Position numbers and translations under genes: made by a program | Part shown: positions 32,383 to 44,900 of the stretch, piece after piece | How positions within the stretch are numbered: the stretch's first letter is position 1 | Layout of the letters: every line of letters starts with the position of its first letter | Notes under the pieces: generated by a model | The model's input: only the letters and a program-made list of their open reading frames with translations | Told to the model about the DNA's origin: nothing | The model's database searches: none | Assembly: GCF_019175285.1 (NCBI RefSeq) | Contig: NC_056529.1 | Span: forward strand, 21,069,853-21,133,852 | From: Sceloporus undulatus | Lineage: Eukaryota; Chordata; Lepidosauria; Squamata; Phrynosomatidae | Direction of reading: 5' to 3' | Length of the DNA: 64,000 bases

Positions 32383-32996
32383 ACTAGGAGGCCCTAATGG
32401 ATGTTTCCGAAAGCCCTGAGCAAAACCTGTGCTCTCCCAACCAGAAGGAAGAGGAAGAAGAGGAGGGTGACCAGCAGCTCTCTGATGATGAAATCCTGAA
32501 AGACAGTGGCTCAGAACAGGATGGAGAGGACGTACTGGACAACAATTTGGGGGGAGACGAAGGTGCTGCCAGATTGTTGAGCCACAAGGAGGAAGAGGAG
32601 GAGAACCATTCAGATGAAGAGGACTGCTTAAGCGAAACCAAGTCTCAGGACTCAGACAATAATGAGCAAAGCAGTGTGCTTAAGGGTTCTCTATCGGTCA
32701 AGGAGGATCGGGCCAATGACCTTGCTGATGAAGCATCCTCAGTCACTCGGGAACTGGACGAGCATGAACTGGACTATGATGAGGAGGTTCCCGAGGAACC
32801 AAACGCCACTGCTGCTGACGATGAGACTGACAAGGCTGGAGGAGAGGAGGAGGATGAAGAGGAGGAAAAAGGAGATGAGCCCCCTGAAGATGAGAAAAAA
32901 TCTGACGCCAAGAGTGATGATGAAAACGATGGGCAGGAGCCCCCCAAGGAGAAGAAGAAAGAGGAAGATGGAGAAATTGATGATGGCGAGATTGAC
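32383..32996 (+). CDS. ZC3H18: ZC3H18 exon 2 (start codon, acidic N terminus)
   Basis: The acceptor CTCTCCATACAG precedes 32383 and the ATG is at 32397. The 200 codons begin [16 protein letters not shown], close to the start of mammalian ZC3H18 (MDVAESPE). They include the conserved motif [15 protein letters not shown] and the near-identical stretch [19 protein letters not shown], and end [10 protein letters not shown] before the donor GTAAGT at 32997. The exon ends in phase 0. Composition is extremely acidic, with runs of Glu and Asp. Confidence 0.96.
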
Positions 32997-35900
32997 GTAA
33001 GTTCAGCTCCTTTCTTTAGTCACAGGTTATGACCTTTGACCCATGCAAATCAGGTGCTACAGAGCACTTTGGTACCCCCTTGGTGTTTTTTTATACATGC
33101 AACACTCCCCCCCCTCCGCGGGCAGTTTCAGTTTATTTATTTTACATCAAGGGGGATGTAAACATGCACCTTAAGATTTCATGGCAAAGTCCTTTTTGGA
33201 ATAGCTGGACTGGGCCCTTGGTATCCTCTGGGGTTTGGTTTTAGGACCCTCCATAGATACCAAAATCCATGGAGGTTCAAATCCTATTGTATACAGTGGC
33301 CTAGTAAAATGGTGTCTCTATATAAAATAGCAAAATCAAAGTTTGTTTCTTGGAATTTATATTTTTTGGGAATATTTTCAAGCCATGGGTAGTGGAATAC
33401 ATGAATAAAGAATCCATGGAGATGGAAGGCCAATTCTATGTCAGCTTCATACCAGGGTCACTGTGGAAGCTTTGCTTAAAAACAAATCAGGAAGCAAGGG
33501 AATGGTCAAATGGAGGTGCTAGTAACCATTTGAGTCCATAGCTGATGAACTCAGCTATGTGGGTTAATGGGGAAAATGTTTCCATGCATGTTGTGATTCA
33601 GACCCTTCCCTATCCCACATTCCTTTCTTTGCATACAAACCCAGCCTTTCCAGGATACATTCTAGGCTTCTCCATAGCTCCTTCGTTCTCACCTTTTGTG
33701 TGCTGTTACAGAAAGTCAGTATTGCTATCCCATGTTGCACAAGGGATGCCTTAAGCTGAAAAGGAAATGGCTTGTCTAAAGTTCAGCTCATGGCAGAGCT
33801 TAAATAGACATGGTGGACTCCACCGTTTGTTGCTCAGGCTCTTGGCCAGTGCATCATTTTTCATACTGTGTATTAGAATCATAGAAGCTTAATGTTGGAA
33901 GGACCACGAGGGCCATGTAATCCAACCACCTGCCACACAGTTCAGCATAACATGTTTGGTTATATAGCTCTACTTGAATGTGAACACAGTACAAAGGGGG
34001 GTTGGGTGTTGTCCAGACAAGACAGGAACTTCTTTCCGTTATTCCTTTAATTCATTTTGTGAGGCATGGGTTTTCTGTAAGGTATGTAAAAACGGCATTG
34101 CAAATAGATATACAGTGTGCCTTTGCTTTACGCGGGGATCCATTGCGGATTCCCCTGCATAAAGCAAATTCCGCGCATGCTCGACCCCATTTAAACGAAT
34201 GGGGCTCGTGCACGCAGCAGCATGCACACACCATGGGCACACGCTCCATTATTCTCTATGGGATGAGCCACCCCTTCCTCCCCACGCGGCTTTTAGCATA
34301 TGCTGAAAGACACGTAAAGCGCACCCATGTATGATGGGGACGCACTATATTAATTAGAATTGCTTCTTGACAGATCCACCCAAATCTTTTTCTGAAGGCA
34401 TGACATAGTAAAAAATGTTCTAACTGTTGAAGAAAGTTTCCAGCAATATAATATTGAAAACTTGATACAGCTTCTGTGGAAAAGGAGAGAGATCAGTTGG
34501 GATGGGAGAAAGAGATAGGATGAGTGTTGTTCTTGTTGTTGTTGTTTGTTTGGGGTTTGAGGGTGTTTTGGGGGGGTTGTTTTTTGTGGAGAAGGGCTTG
34601 GAAGCAATGAAGCCAGAGTTTGAGAGGCAAGGGAAATCCTAACACGTTAAGAAAAGCTAACTATCTAAACCTGTAGTGAAGTGTTGAAAAACCTGAGCAT
34701 GGTTTATTATTTGTTGCTCTGTGCCTTCAAATTGTGTCCAACCTGTCAACTCATAAGGTGAACCTATTGTGGGGTTTTCTTGGCAAAGTTTGTTCACAGA
34801 GGGCTTGCCATTGCTTTCCTCTGAGGCTGAGAGAGGGCGACCTCTCCAAGTTCACCCAGTGGATTTCCATGGCTGATCGGGGATTCAAATCCTGGTCTCC
34901 AGAATCCTTACTGAATACCAAAACTACTCTGCCACTTTGGTTGTCACTATGTTTTATTGTATCTGACCTTTAAAAGTAGGTTGACTGTCCCTTAGAAAAG
35001 TTGGACTTCCGGCTTGATAGTTGAGGCTTGCTACCTGAAGATAGGGCAGAGGAGCAGTGGAAGCGAGATGCTGTTTGACTTGCATCTAGCCGTTGAAAAA
35101 GACAGCTAGGGTCTGGCTGTATCTTAAAAGCCCTGTAGCCATCAAATAACATCTGAGGCCACTAGGCAGCAAGAGGATTTATCCCAGGAGTGAAGCTATT
35201 TTGATAAATAGCCCAAACAGTAAAGTGACAAGAAAGGTTTCAGTGGATGAGAACAAAGCTCAAAGAGATTGGAAGATTTTAAAGTCTTAGCCATGCCTTT
35301 GCCTGATTAATAAATAATAATAAAGCACCATTGGTAGGAGGTACCTTTTTGCCCATGGCCACATTATTGCTTTAACTGCCATGCAGCATCTTAAAAACAA
35401 AACCTTCCTGTTGGAGTATATTTATTGTATTAAGTTAATTCCGATCCACCCTTTAATCCAAGGCAAAGCTTAAAAACAACATTAAGACAGTCTGAAACAT
35501 TTCAGCACAGTCAAGCCAAAACTCACAGTCCAGCTGACAGAAACCAACCTATGATCATTAAATCATCCAAAGGGGAAGGCATTTGTAAACCAGGGTGCCA
35601 CGGCCGAGAAGTTCCTATTCTATATCTCCATATTGTGTTCTGCTCTCAAAAGTAGGATGCTGAAGTGAAGAGACCCCTAACTGAAACTGTTTTAATGCAG
35701 TCTTGGGACGGGAGCATGGCAGCTTCCACATGTGAAGCATGTACTTCAGCTTGAAACTACGTGGCACTCCCCAAACATCCTGGAAGCAGTATCTGTGGTC
35801 TTTTGCATATAAACCATATCATTTCCAGTTGAATTCATTTGGTTTTTAAATCATCTTGCTTTTACTATCTCATTTTTCTGGGGTCATTAATTTTGAAGCG

Positions 35901-38900
35901 AGTGATAAAGAATTTCCAGCTTGCTTACACTCACCTAACCTTCATTCTCCCCACAACCCCACACTGTTTTTTGGGAGGGTGCCTTTCCATTCTGAAAAGA
36001 GAGCCCTGCCACATTGCTATGTTTCCCAAAATTGGGGTAAAAAAGAGCATTGGGGAGGATGCTGTGGCAATGAACAGTGAAATGGCTTTAACAACGTCTC
36101 CTAAATGCTGCTTGTAACACAGACTGCCTATAAACCTAATAGCGTGAAACCTCCTCTGTGCACCTGGCATCCTCCAAGTCGATAAATTGGAGGAGCCTAG
36201 AAATAAAACACAACTGATGTTTTTGTGCCAAAGTGGGAGGCAGCAGGCACTGGGGGGAATTGCCATTTTGTTCCAAATGAGCGTTCCCTGTGCCAAAGTC
36301 ATCTGGTTGCAAATCGAGTCGTGTCTGATTGCTTGTTACAACCTGGCGCTAGAACCTTTGAAGAATCAGTAATATTTTGACAGTGTTGCAATTGGAGGAG
36401 AGGTATGGTTGGGAGAATGACGGTGGAAATACTGATATCTTTCTATGGCAAAAGCCCTCATTTTGCCACCAGATGCACCCCTCTCCACCACCTTAAGGGC
36501 CAAACTTTATAGCATATGAAGCTATTTCCCCAGGTTAATTTTTGGCGACCACTGAAGAACATTGGAAGGGCTATAAGAAAAAACCATAGGGTCACCCTTT
36601 GCCATACCCTGGTTTAAGTGGATTTAGTACTTGGATGGGAGACCACCAATGCATACCATTGCTGGAGCCTCTGTTTCAGCAAAACCACCCCTTAGTCTTC
36701 CTTGTCTAAGAAAACCCTATGAAATTCATAGGGTCACCTTATATTAACAGGGGACTCACAGACACATACATCCTTGTGGAATATTTAGTCAATTAACTGA
36801 TGAATTGCAAAAATTTACCAACATGTGTGACTTTTTCAGGGACTCCTGTTAATTTAAATGTTTATTTTAAACTACTTAACATTGCTGATGAAGATCTTTT
36901 GAAAATGTGGATCCGTGTAGGTTCAAGGCCACTTGGGAATAAAGCAGTCTTGTGGACTGAAGTGGATACTACCATATTTATTTATGTATTTATCTTGTGG
37001 GTTACAGCCGGTTTGTACTGCAGTTTTTACATCTGTGAGGATGGCTTTTATCGAACTGATCTTTATTTTTTGGCAGATTGGGACTGTGCTCCATTGAGTT
37101 TTTCCATGGAGAACTGCTGCATCTTACAAAGAGTTCCTGTCATTCTGCATCATCATTGAAGACATGCTCTTTGTATTTTGCTCAGGGCTGGGGAATAGGA
37201 GTAAGGTGTAAGGAGTAAGAGATTTTTAAGGAGTAGGAGTAGGGTTAAGGAGTAACAAAATATATTTGTTACTGCTTCTTCCTGTTATTATATTTTACAG
37301 GCAAACACCAAAAAAACAATTTTATTATCTTGCACTGGGGAAGGGACTGGGAGTTACACACATACACATGATTGCTTTGCAAAGCTATTGGGACTTTTTT
37401 CCAGGGCTGGGGAGTAGGAATAAGGAGTAAGAGGCTTTTAGAGGAGTAGGAGTAACATTAAGAAAAAAATATCTTACTCCGAAGTAGGGCAAGGAATAAC
37501 TCCAAAATTGCCACTACTCCCCAGCCCTGATTTTGGTGGCATTGCATAATTTGATTATATGCAGATGTTTTCTTTTAAACAATTTGTTTCTTGTGTGTGT
37601 GAGTGCGTATGTTTTCCATGGTTTTATTGTCTTTTTTAGTTATGGTTCTTACCGTTTGTTTCTTTGGCAATATAGTGACATCCCTTGGGGCTGGCCCATC
37701 ATGTTCCTCCTTCCACTTGTTGGGCAGCAGTTGGGTTGCGTGTTGTTCAGGCCTCTTCATCTGTCTCCCAGCATGCAATTTCTTGGCTTCTTCAGCCATC
37801 TCAGTCAGAGGCGTGCAGTGAACTGCTCTTTTGGCAGTTCTGTACTCGTAGCAGCTTCTGCGTTTCTGAAATGCCTGTCCATCTGTCTCTTTCAGGATGA
37901 TGATCTAGAGGAGGGAGAGGTGAAAGACCCCAGTGACAGGAAAGTGAGGCCGCGTCTCACCTGCCGCTTTTTCGTTAAAGGTAGGAGGCAAGCCCAGGTA
38001 TGCTCCACACAACCCTTTTCCCTTATAGGCAGCTGTATGAATGTATGTGTCTGTACTCCAACCTCCTCTGCTCAGACAGTATTGCCTGGGGTGGTTTCTG
38101 GCTGTTACTGAATAACATTCACGCTGTGAAACAGATTTCCAAGAGCAAGAATATTCTAAGGTTAGTCTCTGAAAGATGGTTCTCTAAGTGTTTTTGAGAA
38201 TTTTCCAGTTTTTCATTACCTCTCTGAACAATATCCTATCTCCAGCAGTGGCTGTTCAGATGTAGTTCTTAACCATTGACCTTTCCCATGTGTTGGACTT
38301 CAGTACTTCAGTTCCCAGATCATTGACTGCTTTGGTTGGGGTTGTTAGGAGTTGAAGCTCAAAACATCTGGACAACCAGGCATTGAGAACCACAGCTTTA
38401 GAGAAGCCATCAGGGGAGGATGTGGAGAAAATAGTTCTTATCCACAGTTTGTCCTTGACATCTCGTTGGTGGACTATTTCTGGACAAGGAGTTTCTGTTT
38501 AATGAACATGGCTAGCAGCCTTTTTATCTACATGGATCTATCCCTGCTTCCGGCTGGTGGTGAAGAAGTGGGTGACAAGCACATATTCTCAGCTTTGGCA
38601 GTCCAAGCTGTCATGTTGGTTTCTGTACTGTTTTGCATTGCAGTTTGTGTATTATTATGCTGCTTTTACTACATTATATCACTGCCCTGAAAAAGTTTTG
38701 GAAAGGGGTGAGAGGAATTCTTAACGTAATAAGTAAACCAGTAGCCAAGTGTTGAACTACATTGTGGGATGATCTTTAAACATGAAGCAGGTGAGCATGA
38801 GAGGAGCAGGCATCTAGTTTCCTCTAGAAATGCTGAATACATGCTGTTGATGTTTTTGGCATTGTTATGCATGAAGACTTTACCGCTTCTGTGTTTTCTC

Positions 38901-41900
38901 CCACCTGCAGGACACTGCACTTGGGGCATGAATTGCCGGTTTATTCATCCAGGTGTGAATGACAAGGGAAATTACTCTTTGATCACCAAGCCAGAGCCTT
39001 TCCCTCCAAATGGTGCGCCTCCTATCGGTCCTGGCCCTCACCCACTGATGCCAGCCAATCCTTGGGTATAGTAATACTGCTTTTTTTTAAAGGGAGGGGG
39101 GTATATGAAATGAATGCTAAGCAGTTCAGCTGACCAGCTTGCATTAGAACAGGGGTGGGTGAAATACAGCCCTTGGACCACATATATTCCCACCCCCCCC
39201 CCCCCCCCCACACACACAGTTTTTAGAGAGAGGAAGGTGGTCATAATGAAAATGTGTGTCATTTCATTCTGGGATCTTTCCTTTGTAAAAGGGACAGCCT
39301 GTTGTTGATGAAATCTTGCCACCTCCACCTCCAGACCCTCCAACAGAAAGTGCCTGGGAACGCGGACTCCGTCATGCTAAAGAGGTAAACCAGCTTTCCT
39401 ATTTGGGTCAGAATTAAATTTAGATTTCTGTTTTGGACGAAATTATTAGTTATGTCCCCCTCCCCTCATTTTAAATAATATTTTGGTATCTGGAAGGTGT
39501 TGTGTGGAGTCAGGAGATGTAGAATTAATAGTGCACTTATTAACAGCTCCATAAATGTGCATGTCTAATACCTGGAAAACTAAGTGGGTGGCATGGGCAG
39601 GAATCTTTAACCAAGATAGAATGGATATATGGGATGTGGCATGTATGGCAAAGCTGACCAATGTTGAGTCTGATAATATAGGCAAGGAAATCGCCATTTT
39701 AGACAACAGTGCTCTTTATTTACACACTGCTGGGGGTGTGGGGTTCAAAAAACATCAATCCATGTGAGTTTTTGAGTAGAATGTCTCAGGTTTGGAAATA
39801 CAGATTCACATTTGCTTGTGTATGTATAGCAATAAAAAATAGAAAGAGACAACTTAACTCTTTTGGACAAAAAAGACGGGGAGACTGCATGTGAAGTTGC
39901 ACAGCACCTTACAAATTCATTTACATCATCTTTTCAAACTGTGATTTGGATGCTGAACTTTCTGTCCCTCTCCTTGGTGTATAAAGGCAGATGGAAACAA
40001 CGAAGGAAGGGGATAGAATCTACCAATACTTTTGAGACTGACTGATTTATTTAAGCATGAGCTTTTGTGGATTTCAGTCCACTTCTACAGACACACTGAT
40101 CAGATGAGAATTGCCCGGTCCTCAAGGATTGCAGGAAAGGTTTCCCCAATTTAGTTAAAATGAGAACTTGCCATTTCTGACAACTTGCAATCAGAAATCT
40201 CATCTCCTCCCCTTGTGTACTGGGGACAAAGAAAGGTAGGGAGGCAGTTGGCCTGCCTTGCCAAACAGGGCCTGTGCTGTAGGTTGTTCTTCAGGTTCCC
40301 CACCATTGGCCCTTCTCAGCATTGCTATTTGAGATTCTTTATTTGGAAGCACAAAGGACTGCACTCATCCCCTTTTGTGAGGAGCATGCATGCCCCACCA
40401 TTGTGTGAGAGCCTTTTCTCAGTCAGTTATTTCCTCAGTGATATGGCAAGCATGTTCTAGACCACATGCAACAATCTCACTCTTTTGTTTAGAACAGTTT
40501 CCATAGGAAATCCTGTTTAAACATTTACTTAGCAGACAAAGTCCCTGTGTTACTCGAAAAGCTGAGATTGCTACACAGGTTACCTTTCAGAAAAACCAGC
40601 AACAACCAGGGCACAAAAGCTACGTCACTCTTGTGCTAACATTGCTGATGTTCTAGTGAGGTCATGGTGGGTTGCACAAAGCAACATGTGAGAGTCCAAT
40701 GCAAGCCTGCATGGTTGAGCCAAACCCCATTCTATGATCATACATGGAGCAGTGAGTGGAAATCAGTCTTTGGAAGCAGCTATCAGTTTAAGCACAGAAT
40801 GGAGCTACATTGCATTTTGGGATTGTTTAGGGGGGGGAAAGTAGGAGGATATGAAATATTTTGGTACATCAAATTATATTTGAATTACTTAGTTGGAATT
40901 AAGTTTTTTACAAGAAGGAAGAGTAATTACCTAGTTTTACTTTGAAGAAAAAGCAGCCATCACACCCATATCTGGAATTTACCCACATCTGAATCTGGGT
41001 CTCTTTCTTGTTAGATGTGCCCCCCACATGAATGGGTTTTTGTCCATTTTTCAGTATACCTGTGGAGACAATAAGCAGCCTAGGATACATCCAGCAGCAA
41101 ACTTGCCTTTGGCCTCAGTCCAGATCAGGAGCAGCATCCTCCTTGTGGACCTGTGGCTGTTTACTCTTCCAGCTTAAAGTAGATGAATTAAGCATGTTTT
41201 TTTTTAAAAAAAGGTTCATTTCAATATGTAACTCGGCCTTAATGTATTGAGGAGAGATTTTATTGTTATAGTCCTAAAGAAAAAAGAATGAGTGGAATGA
41301 CCTCAGATATGTGCTCTAAAATATCAGATACAATTAAAACTCTGAAGGCAGGGCCATGTGACCTGGTGCCCCCCAAATGTTTGGGGCTACAGCTCTCAGT
41401 ATCCCTTACCAATGACTAATGCTGGACTGGACTGGTCAATGTTAACTAAAAAAGCATCAGGATGCCCACCTGGGCTGAATCACAGAACTCGAAAGAGTTA
41501 TTGTCTGGACTCCAGTTCTCCAAATCCTGCAGCCAGTATGGTCAGATTCTGGAAGTTTTTTTTTAAAGGAAGCAATATAGAATTGGGATTTAGTGAGACA
41601 TTAACATCTCTGCATTTGGATCCAAGCGTCCAGCTTCTGTAGGCTTCTCTGCCTCTTGTTTAGACTGACAGTTCATACGCTTTCACCCTCCTAGGTGCTG
41701 AAAAAGGCCACAATGCGGAAAGAGCAGGAGCCTGATTTTGAGGAGAAGCGGTTCACAATCACTATAGGGGAGGATGAGCGAGAGTTTGACAAAGAGAATG
41801 AAGGTTTCAGAGACTGGAACTACCGCATCACTCGAGATGTCCGAGACTCAACGTAAGGCACTGTTTGAATCTTGCAGTCCGTAGAACCGACATCAAAATT

Positions 41901-44900
41901 CCAGCAGGATTGGTAATACAGCAAGGAGAAGAAAACTAAGGGAAGCATGATTGCTAAGCAGCTTTCTTCTTCTAGCTGTACTGCCAGCCACCAGAGGGCA
42001 TTGTTAGCTTACCCAGAAATCAATTGATATAGGAAAGTGCCTTGGGCTGTTTTTGTCAACACGCATGGGTGTGCATTGGAGGTGGGACAGCCATGTGCGT
42101 TTTAACCCACTATTCAGTGTATAGAATGAAAAAAGCAGCAAGACTGCTTTCTGCTGGTTTGGAAACACAATGGTAAAACAAGCCTCACAGTCCAGTTAGT
42201 TGTGACATTCCCTGCCTCTTCTGTCATAATACTCAGTGGGTTTTTAGTATTGTTACGTTGGCAAATTGTATTCCAATCTTAAGTCGGAAATGACTCGAAG
42301 ACAAACAACACACACTTTAAAAAGTAGGTCAGGTAATCTTCCCTGGAGATCCAGCAACTGTGAGTAGGCTGGTGTGTACTGATCACAGTCTCGGCATGGC
42401 AGCTGATCACAGCCTCCATGAATCATCCCAGTGGACCAATAGCTTGCGGGTTTCAATCCATTTAGTGTGGGCTGTGCATTGAGTGTGGATGGAACCCCTG
42501 AGTAAATAGAGAGAGAGCTAAAGAGAGCTCATGTAATACCCAGAATGCTGGAAGGATGACCTCTGGCAGGACTGTGTTTCTTCCTTACGTCCTCAGTGGC
42601 GCTGCACATGAGCACAGAATTTGGTGCAAGAATCTTGGGAGATGGGTATGTTGCATATGTATGCAGTGAGTCTTCCACATTTGCTGGGGTTAAAGATGCA
42701 AGACCACTGTGAAAGTTGAAAAACTGCAAATGAACACTTTTTTTTACTAGATAGAACACTTCTCTGGGCATCGGTAGCTCCTCCAGTGCAACTCTGTGAT
42801 CTATATCTGCCAAAAGTTGACTTTAGAATTGCACTGGAGGATCTACAAAGGCCTAGAGAAATGTTCTCTCTAGGAATGTCTAGGTCCTCCAATGCAACTT
42901 CTGGTGGACAATGATCATAGAGTCGCACTGGAAGACTTAGAGATTCCTAGAGAGAACCTATTAATGAAATCTGTGAATAATCAAATTTGCGAAAGTCAAA
43001 GCCATGAATGTGGAAGGCTGGCTGTATGTATGTTAGATGAAAGGTCTGTTGCCTGTGGCTATGAAAAATAATCCTTAAATTGACAGTATGTATGAAATCT
43101 TGAAAACTGGGGTGGAAAAGGCTGCAGTTGGTCAGGATAGTTATTGGGATAACCTTTGAAGTTTAAAGTTTTGCCCATTCTTTGGTGCCCAGAAAAGCAA
43201 AATCATTCCTGCAGAGGATGTGCAAAACATCAGTTCTTTGCACAGCATTATTATATTAAGTAAGTATGTCTTGCCTGCCCATATGTTTGAAACCATCTTC
43301 CAATTGACCTGCAACTCACTTCTCCCAGTCTGGCACTTGGGCAAGCCTTGAAGGTTTCACCTTCAGGTTTCATGTATAACAGCAGAGCATCTCTGGATAT
43401 CTGTTCTGATAGGACTGCTTGTAATTTGTACCCTGGTTTCTCATTTCTTCTGCACATCTCTTGGGGATGGCTGCAGCTGCTTGGCTTGTTTGGTTTTTGA
43501 CAAAGTATGGCCCAGAGGCGTTCTTGCAATAGATCAGTTCCAAGGTATTTATGAAGATGGCATTGGAGGCTGGTGCTTTGGTTTGCAGCACACCAGAATC
43601 CTATTTGTTATTTCATTTTTTAAAAAAATTGAATGATCAGGAAGGCAGGAAGCATAGCAGGCACCAAGGGAGAGATCATCATATTGGGGATTCCAAGCTT
43701 AGGGCACTGTAAAAAAATTTCCAGTGCTCAGTTTTCTGGAAGGTTCCCATCACCACCCTTCCCCACGGGGTTCAATTTTGAGAACAAATTTTAACTTGTT
43801 ATTGAAATTAACTTGTGATGTGTGAAGACGGCTGATCACTTCATAAATCTCTTCTTCCTCCCACCCTCTTTCTTGGAAAAACTCCAGTGAGGTGGACATC
43901 AAAGACAACGCTAACTTGGGGTAAGCAGTCTCTAATCTCTCTTGTGTTTACAGCTGGGCCCATGTTGCTTTCATTTTGATCCCTTGCAATTCTTAGGAAT
44001 TCTTAGGACAATAGCCGCTGTTGCATAAGGCTTGGCTCCCACTTGACCAAGTCTTCCTGGTGTGCATTCTAGTTTGGAGGCTGCCGGGTGCTGGAAGATC
44101 TTAGAAAAGTTTGCCATAACTGCCATGCTTCTAAGTCAAATGCCTCTGAGTGTTGTGCAGCACATGGTATGGGAACATTCCCACAAGGTGGTGCTCAAGT
44201 CTTTTTGGTCATTTTTTCCAGTCATTTTTTCTTGTCGTTGCCACTAAGTCCAATAACTGGGGTAGTGTGCCATACTCTAAGTCTTTTGCAGAAAGCCATT
44301 GCTTTGTTAATGGCCTAAATCCAATTGCTAGTTGCAGCTAGAGTAAACCTACTGAATCACTGAGATTTACATAAATGTTGACTCAACATTCAGCTGTTGG
44401 ATCTACTTTCTCAGGTACTAGCAATTGTATTTAGGGCATTAGAATGCCAATATCTTTCCACCAAAGATTTCATTGTGTTCTTCTACAGCATGAAAGTAGC
44501 CATTTCAGTATTAATCTCCCAGATCTTTTATTTATGTTTTGCTAGAGCTGTCTTTGAATTTTAAGAAAAATTAAGCTGACATGCTAATTGAATATGTGTG
44601 TTTTAATTTACTAGTAGATTGATTATAGTGGCTTGAGCATTGGACTATGACTGAAGACTAGAGTTCAAAACCCGGCTCAGCCACAGAATCCCACTGAGTG
44701 GCCTTAGGCAAGTCACTTAGCCTCAAAGGAAGGCAAAGGTGAACCCCTTCTGAACAGATCATGCCAAGAAAGCCCCATGATTGGTTTGCCTTAGGGTCTC
44801 CATAAGTCAGAAATTATTTAATGTCTCAACCATCATGGCTGGTTTTCTGTATCCCAAGGAATGGCAGATGTTGAAGTTATCTGGAAAACAAAACGAGAAA

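Noticed and set aside
36593-36750. 5S rRNA gene suggested by TACTTGGATGGGAGACC
   Set aside because: Only a diverged part of 5S is present, joined to the SINE 3' part.
36800-37159. A 119-codon frame in ZC3H18 intron 2
   Set aside because: No motif, no splice sites, and no sign of conservation can be seen.
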